From the NCBI GenBank assembly GCA_037445815.1, contig JBBIJV010000151.1, positions 1-8,982 of the forward strand: 8,982 nucleotides of DNA, written 5' to 3'. A program made the translations under genes and the position numbers. Of this stretch, positions 6,397 to 8,982 are shown in pieces. Below the pieces are notes generated by a model. It was given only the letters and a program-made list of their open reading frames with translations. It was not told the origin of the DNA and ran no database searches. Position 1 is the first letter of the stretch. Each line of letters begins with the position of its first letter. Source of the DNA: FEN-1219 sp037445815 (lineage in GTDB: Bacteria > Pseudomonadota > Gammaproteobacteria > Steroidobacterales > Rariloculaceae).

Positions 6397-6903
6397 TCAT
6401 CCGCGGGCGCTTTCGCCGCCGTCCTCGAGCAGGCTGCGCAGCATCCACGCGTTCTTCTCGTGTACCTGCATGCGCTGTGTCAGCAGGTCGCAGGTCGGCT
6501 GATCGTTGGCTGCCTCGGCGGCCGTGAACACCGAGCGCGCCGTTCTGGCCACGGCTTCCTGCCCGGTCACGAGGATCCGGATCATTTCCGTTGCGCTCGG
6601 CGTGCCGTCTGCCTCTTTGACGGAGGTGAGCCGAGCCAGCTCCTTGTACGTGCCCGGCGCCGGGTGACCAAGCGAGCGGATGCGCTCGGCGATCGGGTCG
6701 AGCGCCTGCCACTGCTCCGTGTAGTGCTCCATGAACAGCACGTGTAGCGTCTGAAACATCGGGCCGGTCACGTTCCAGTGGAAGTTGTGCGACTGCAAGT
6801 ACAGCGTGTAGCTGTCGGCCAAAAGCCTGGACAGGCCTTCGGCAATCACCGCGCGGTCTTTGGGCGAGATGCCGATGTCGATTTTCATTGCCGTGCTGCT
6901 CAT
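6397..6903 (-). CDS. dps: Dps-family ferritin-like iron-storage / DNA-protection protein
   Basis: The 168-residue protein has the normal Dps length. The signature HNFHWNVTGPMFQTLHVLF (residues 39-57) is followed by LDPIAERIRSLG (68-79). Dps dodecamers oxidise Fe2+ with H2O2 at inter-subunit sites, store the iron and so limit Fenton chemistry. Aligned to the E. coli ferroxidase ligands (H51, H63, D67, D78, E82), His42, His54, Asp69 and Glu73 are kept, but the D67 position is Met58, with Glu59 next to it. The start is fixed by AGGAGGT about 6 nt before the ATG. An in-frame extension upstream across the neighbouring gene is a shadow reading. It is the second gene of an operon, 32 bp after the peroxiredoxin-glutaredoxin gene, and is expected to be induced with it by OxyR. 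The alternative, a bacterioferritin, is excluded by length and motif. Confidence 0.94.
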   Translation of the reverse strand: MSSTAMKIDIGISPKDRAVIAEGLSRLLADSYTLYLQSHNFHWNVTGPMFQTLHVLFMEHYTEQWQALDPIAERIRSLGHPAPGTYKELARLTSVKEADGTPSATEMIRILVTGQEAVARTARSVFTAAEAANDQPTCDLLTQRMQVHEKNAWMLRSLLEDGGESARG

Positions 6904-6935
6904 GAGTGACCTCCTCGATGTTTTCGGGCAATCCA

Positions 6936-7673
6936 TCAGGCCGCGCGCGCGGTCCATCGTTTGAGCTCCTCGTACCCGCCGATGTGCTCGCCGTTGACGA
7001 ACACCTGCGGCACAGTTTGCGCACCGGCGATCGCGCCGAGCGCCTTCACGCGCACCTTGTGCGCGAGCGGGATCTCGACGTAGTCGATGCCGCGCTCGTC
7101 GAGCAGCGCTTTCGCCTGGGCGCAATAGCTGCAGCCCTCGCGCGTCAGGATCGCCACTTGGTCCGGCCTGCGCGCCTTCGGATTGATGTAAGCAAGCATC
7201 GTGCCGGCGTCCGACACCTCGAAGGGGTCGCCGGGCTTCGCAGGCTCCACGAACATCTTCTCGACGACGCCGTCGCGCACGAGCATGGAGTAGCGCCACG
7301 ACCGTTTGCCGAAGCCGAGATCGCCCTTGTCGACGAGCTGGCCCATGCCGGCCGTGAACTCGCCGTTGCCGTCCGGCAGGAACTGGATGTTGTCGGCGCC
7401 CTGGTCCGCGGCCCACTCGTTCATCACGAACGCGTCGTTCACCGAGACACAAACGATGCTGTCGACGCCGTTCGCGAAGAACGCCGGCGCGAGCTCGTTG
7501 TAGCCCGGCACGTGGGTGCTCGAGCAGGTGGGTGTGAACGCGCCCGGCAGCGAGAACACGACCACGGTCTTGCCGTTGAAGACCTCGTCGGTCGTGACGT
7601 TCCGCCATTCGCCGCCCACGCGCGTGCGGAACGTGACGTTCGGCACTCGCTTGCCTTCTTGCGTTGCAGTCAT
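6936..7673 (-). CDS. Hybrid peroxiredoxin-glutaredoxin (Prx5-Grx fusion)
   Basis: The 245-residue protein joins two redox domains. Residues 1-165 are a Prx5-type peroxiredoxin with the peroxidatic Cys50 in PGAFTPTC and the partner Arg in WRYSM (127). Residues 171-243 are a glutaredoxin with CSYC (181-184, usually CPYC), the cis-proline motif TVPQVF (220-225) and GGYEEL (232-237). Fusions of this kind in Haemophilus and other bacteria reduce H2O2 and alkyl hydroperoxides using glutathione, the Grx domain resolving the Prx sulfenic acid, so no separate thioredoxin is needed. The protein is cytoplasmic, with no signal peptide. A strong AGGAGG lies 7 nt before the ATG. It is the first gene of an operon with dps and divergent from oxyR, with a full OxyR site between. 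A slightly unusual point is Ser instead of Pro inside the Grx CxxC. Confidence 0.94.
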   Translation of the reverse strand: MTATQEGKRVPNVTFRTRVGGEWRNVTTDEVFNGKTVVVFSLPGAFTPTCSSTHVPGYNELAPAFFANGVDSIVCVSVNDAFVMNEWAADQGADNIQFLPDGNGEFTAGMGQLVDKGDLGFGKRSWRYSMLVRDGVVEKMFVEPAKPGDPFEVSDAGTMLAYINPKARRPDQVAILTREGCSYCAQAKALLDERGIDYVEIPLAHKVRVKALGAIAGAQTVPQVFVNGEHIGGYEELKRWTARAA

Positions 7674-7700
7674 TGAGCTACCTCCTATAGACGTGGGCTC

Positions 7701-7731
7701 ACTCTAGCCGTCGCTTCCCGACCCGGGCCAA
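7701..7731 (-). promoter_or_regulatory. Tentative OxyR-activated promoter of the prx-grx/dps operon
   Basis: On the minus strand TTGGCC (7731-7726) abuts the OxyR operator, and TAGAGT (7706-7701) lies 19 bp further. Both boxes are poor and widely spaced, as expected for a promoter that needs an activator touching polymerase. The assignment rests mainly on its position relative to the operator. Confidence 0.3.
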
Positions 7732-7767
7732 TACTTTGTTAGTATCCGAACGATAGGCAAAAACTAT
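7731..7767. promoter_or_regulatory. OxyR tetramer operator between oxyR and prx-grx
   Basis: The 37 bp read ATAC-N7-GTAT-N7-ATAG-N7-CTAT. The four half-sites lie at 7731-7734, 7742-7745, 7753-7756 and 7764-7767. Spacing and order equal the established OxyR motif of two ATAG-N7-CTAT dyads seven bases apart. The right dyad is perfect and extends to CGATAG/CTATCG. The left dyad has ATAC/GTAT, self-complementary but with C for G. The site starts beside the likely prx-grx promoter and ends 11 bp before the oxyR ATG, fitting activation of the redox operon and repression of oxyR. Confidence 0.88.
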
Positions 7768-7778
7768 CGAAAATCCCC

Positions 7779-8711
7779 ATGACGTTGACCGAGCTCAAGT
7801 ACCTGATCGCCGTCGCCGACGAAAAGCACTTCGGCCGGGCCGCAGAGCGCTCGTTCGTGAGCCAGCCGAGCCTGTCGGCCGCCATCAAGCACATCGAGCA
7901 AGAGCTCGGCGTGCGCGTCTTCGAGCGCAGCAAGCGCGGCGTGCAGCTCACCGAGGTCGGGGCCGAGGTCGTCGCGCAAGCGCGCCGTACGCTCGACGAG
8001 GCGGCGCGCATCAAGGCCGTCGCCAAGCGCGGTAAGGGTCGCTACCGACTGCGTCTCGGCGTCATCCACACGATCGCCCCGTACCTCTTGCCCGAGCTCG
8101 TCAAAGCGCTACGCAAGATCGCGCCCGAGATATCGCTCGACATCGAGGAGAACATGACCGCCAACCTCGACAGGCTCCTCAAGGCCGGCGAGCTCGATGC
8201 CGCGATACTCGCGTTGCCCTATGAAGCGCCCGGCATCGAGGTGGAGCCCGTCTACGACGAGGAGTTCCGCGTCGCCGTGCCGAAGGGCCATCGGCTCGCG
8301 CGGCGGCGCGCCGTCGACGTCGACGAGCTCGACGCCGAGGAGCTTTTGCTGCTTCCGGTGGGGCATTGCTTGCGCGACCAGGTGCTGTCCGCGTGCACGG
8401 AGTTCACGCAGCCGCCGCCGGCGGGCCGGCACGGCAACTCGCTCGAGACGCTGCGCAGCATGGTTGCGTCGGGGCTCGGCGTGACGGTGCTGCCCGCAAC
8501 CGCGCTGACCCAGCGCTACGACACGCCGCTCGTGAAGGCCGTGCCGTTCGCGGAGCCCAAGCCGAAGCGGCGCATCGCGGTTGCGTGGCGCAAGGCGGTC
8601 GCCCGGCCGGGCGCCGTGCGCAAGCTCGTCGAGGCGATCACGACCGTGGACCTGCCCGTCGAGCTACTCGGCGGCGCGCAGCAGCCGCTCGGCGCGCGTC
8701 GAGAGGCGTAA
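7779..8711 (+). CDS. oxyR: OxyR, peroxide-sensing LysR-type regulator
   Basis: The 310-residue protein has a winged HTH at residues 1-60 (LTELKYLIAVADEKHFGRAA, SQPSLSAAIKHIEQELG, VFERSKRG) and a LysR substrate-type domain from about 90. The peroxide switch GHCLRDQVLSAC places Cys197 and Cys206 nine residues apart, exactly as C199 and C208 of E. coli OxyR. Oxidation forms that disulfide and changes how the tetramer contacts DNA. The start is set by homology of MTLTELKYL; no Shine-Dalgarno sequence precedes the ATG, and the OxyR operator lies 11 bp upstream, so expression is probably weak and self-repressed. Its likely targets are the divergent prx-grx and dps genes. The last 16 codons overlap the end of the convergent TPR gene; the C-terminal tail (LLGGAQQPLGARREA) has no recognised role. 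Confidence 0.96.
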   Translation: MTLTELKYLIAVADEKHFGRAAERSFVSQPSLSAAIKHIEQELGVRVFERSKRGVQLTEVGAEVVAQARRTLDEAARIKAVAKRGKGRYRLRLGVIHTIAPYLLPELVKALRKIAPEISLDIEENMTANLDRLLKAGELDAAILALPYEAPGIEVEPVYDEEFRVAVPKGHRLARRRAVDVDELDAEELLLLPVGHCLRDQVLSACTEFTQPPPAGRHGNSLETLRSMVASGLGVTVLPATALTQRYDTPLVKAVPFAEPKPKRRIAVAWRKAVARPGAVRKLVEAITTVDLPVELLGGAQQPLGARREA

Positions 8712-8982
8712 GTCGCGGCCGGCCAGCGTCATGGCCTTGCGCGCCATCGCGGCCGCTTGCGCCGTGTTCCCCGTTTGCAGCTCGAGCTCGCCTAGCTCGA
8801 GCCAGAGCGCGGCGTTGTTCGGGTCGAGGCGCAGCGCCCGCTCGAGCGAGGCCCGCGCGGCCGGCAAGCTGCCCGCGCTGACGCGACTGCGCCAGCAGAG
8901 CGCCGAGTTCGCCCTGCACCACGGCCCGGACTACCGTATCGGCCTCGCCTGGGAGAACTTCAGCTCCGGCCTCTCCGCCGCC
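8664..8982 (-). CDS. TPR-repeat protein, C-terminal part with an apparent frameshift (cut by window edge)
   Basis: From 8867 down to a TAG at 8664 the minus strand encodes PAARASLERALRLDPNNAAL, then WLELGELELQTGNTAQAA and a short tail: a tetratricopeptide helix pair with the usual Leu/Ala/Pro-Asn pattern. Upstream that frame meets a stop at 8933, but the neighbouring frame from 8982 reads VVRAVVQGELGALLAQSRQRGQL, which continues naturally into PAARASLERAL if one of the two A residues at 8866-8867 is removed. A single-base insertion, as mutation or assembly error, is therefore likely, and the true product is a longer TPR protein starting outside the window. TPR domains bind partner proteins; no specific role can be given. 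Its 3' end overlaps the end of oxyR by 48 bp, tail to tail. No lipobox or start is visible. Confidence 0.6.

Noticed and set aside
6904..7608. A long upstream extension of the dps frame, giving a 403-residue protein
   Set aside because: The added part is an Arg-rich shadow of the peroxiredoxin-glutaredoxin gene. The ATG at 6903 has AGGAGGT and begins the family-typical N-terminus.
7736..7765. An oxyR promoter with TTGTTA and AAAACT boxes
   Set aside because: The -10 match is poor and the spacing 18. It lies inside the OxyR site, so it is possible but not supported enough to list.
1..8982. A new defence or mobile system
   Set aside because: No nuclease, helicase, transposase, integrase, toxin-antitoxin pair, reverse transcriptase or CRISPR repeat was found; every gene belongs to a known family.

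Overview
The window is GC-rich DNA (strong G/C preference at third codon positions, densely packed genes) from a proteobacterium. The OxyR, hybrid peroxiredoxin-glutaredoxin, Dps and GGDEF-EAL gene types fit a soil or environmental Gamma- or Betaproteobacterium. No rRNA or other marker is present, so a finer placement would be a guess. No tRNA, CRISPR array, insertion sequence or phage gene was seen.

Layout. (1) 1-834 (-): the N-terminal 278 residues of an amidase-signature hydrolase, cut by the window edge. It is divergent from (2) 910-1527 (+), a TetR-type regulator. The 75 bp between them hold a dense repeat operator: a TATACTGAG-like unit three times at an exact 20-bp period, plus inverted copies. 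(3) 1554-2120 (-): an exported thioredoxin-fold/peroxiredoxin-like protein with a WCPFC motif. (4) 2243-2824 and 2841-3449 (+): a second TetR regulator and an AhpD-like carboxymuconolactone-decarboxylase-family protein, forming a two-gene operon. (5) 3468-6152 (-): a large PAS-GAF-PAS-GGDEF-EAL cyclic-di-GMP protein with both catalytic motifs and the inhibitory RxxD site intact. (6) 6397-6903 and 6936-7673 (-): dps and a peroxiredoxin-glutaredoxin fusion in one operon, divergent from (7) 7779-8711 (+), oxyR. The 105-bp gap holds a full four-half-site OxyR operator with correct spacing (7731-7767). (8) 8664-8982 (-): the C-terminal end of a TPR protein, overlapping the 3' end of oxyR and apparently broken by one extra base near 8866.

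How the genes work together. The right half is a coherent peroxide-response module. OxyR senses H2O2 through Cys197/Cys206, binds the shared operator and should switch on the peroxide-reducing fusion and the iron-sequestering Dps. The left half holds two small TetR-controlled units, one around the amidase and one around the AhpD-like protein, with an exported redox protein between them. The c-di-GMP gene stands alone.

I see no convincing new multi-gene system. The most useful unexpected observations are an 18-base perfect match to the Illumina TruSeq adapter inside the amidase gene, which makes residues 136-141 suspect; the 20-bp-period operator array; and the frameshift in the terminal TPR gene.
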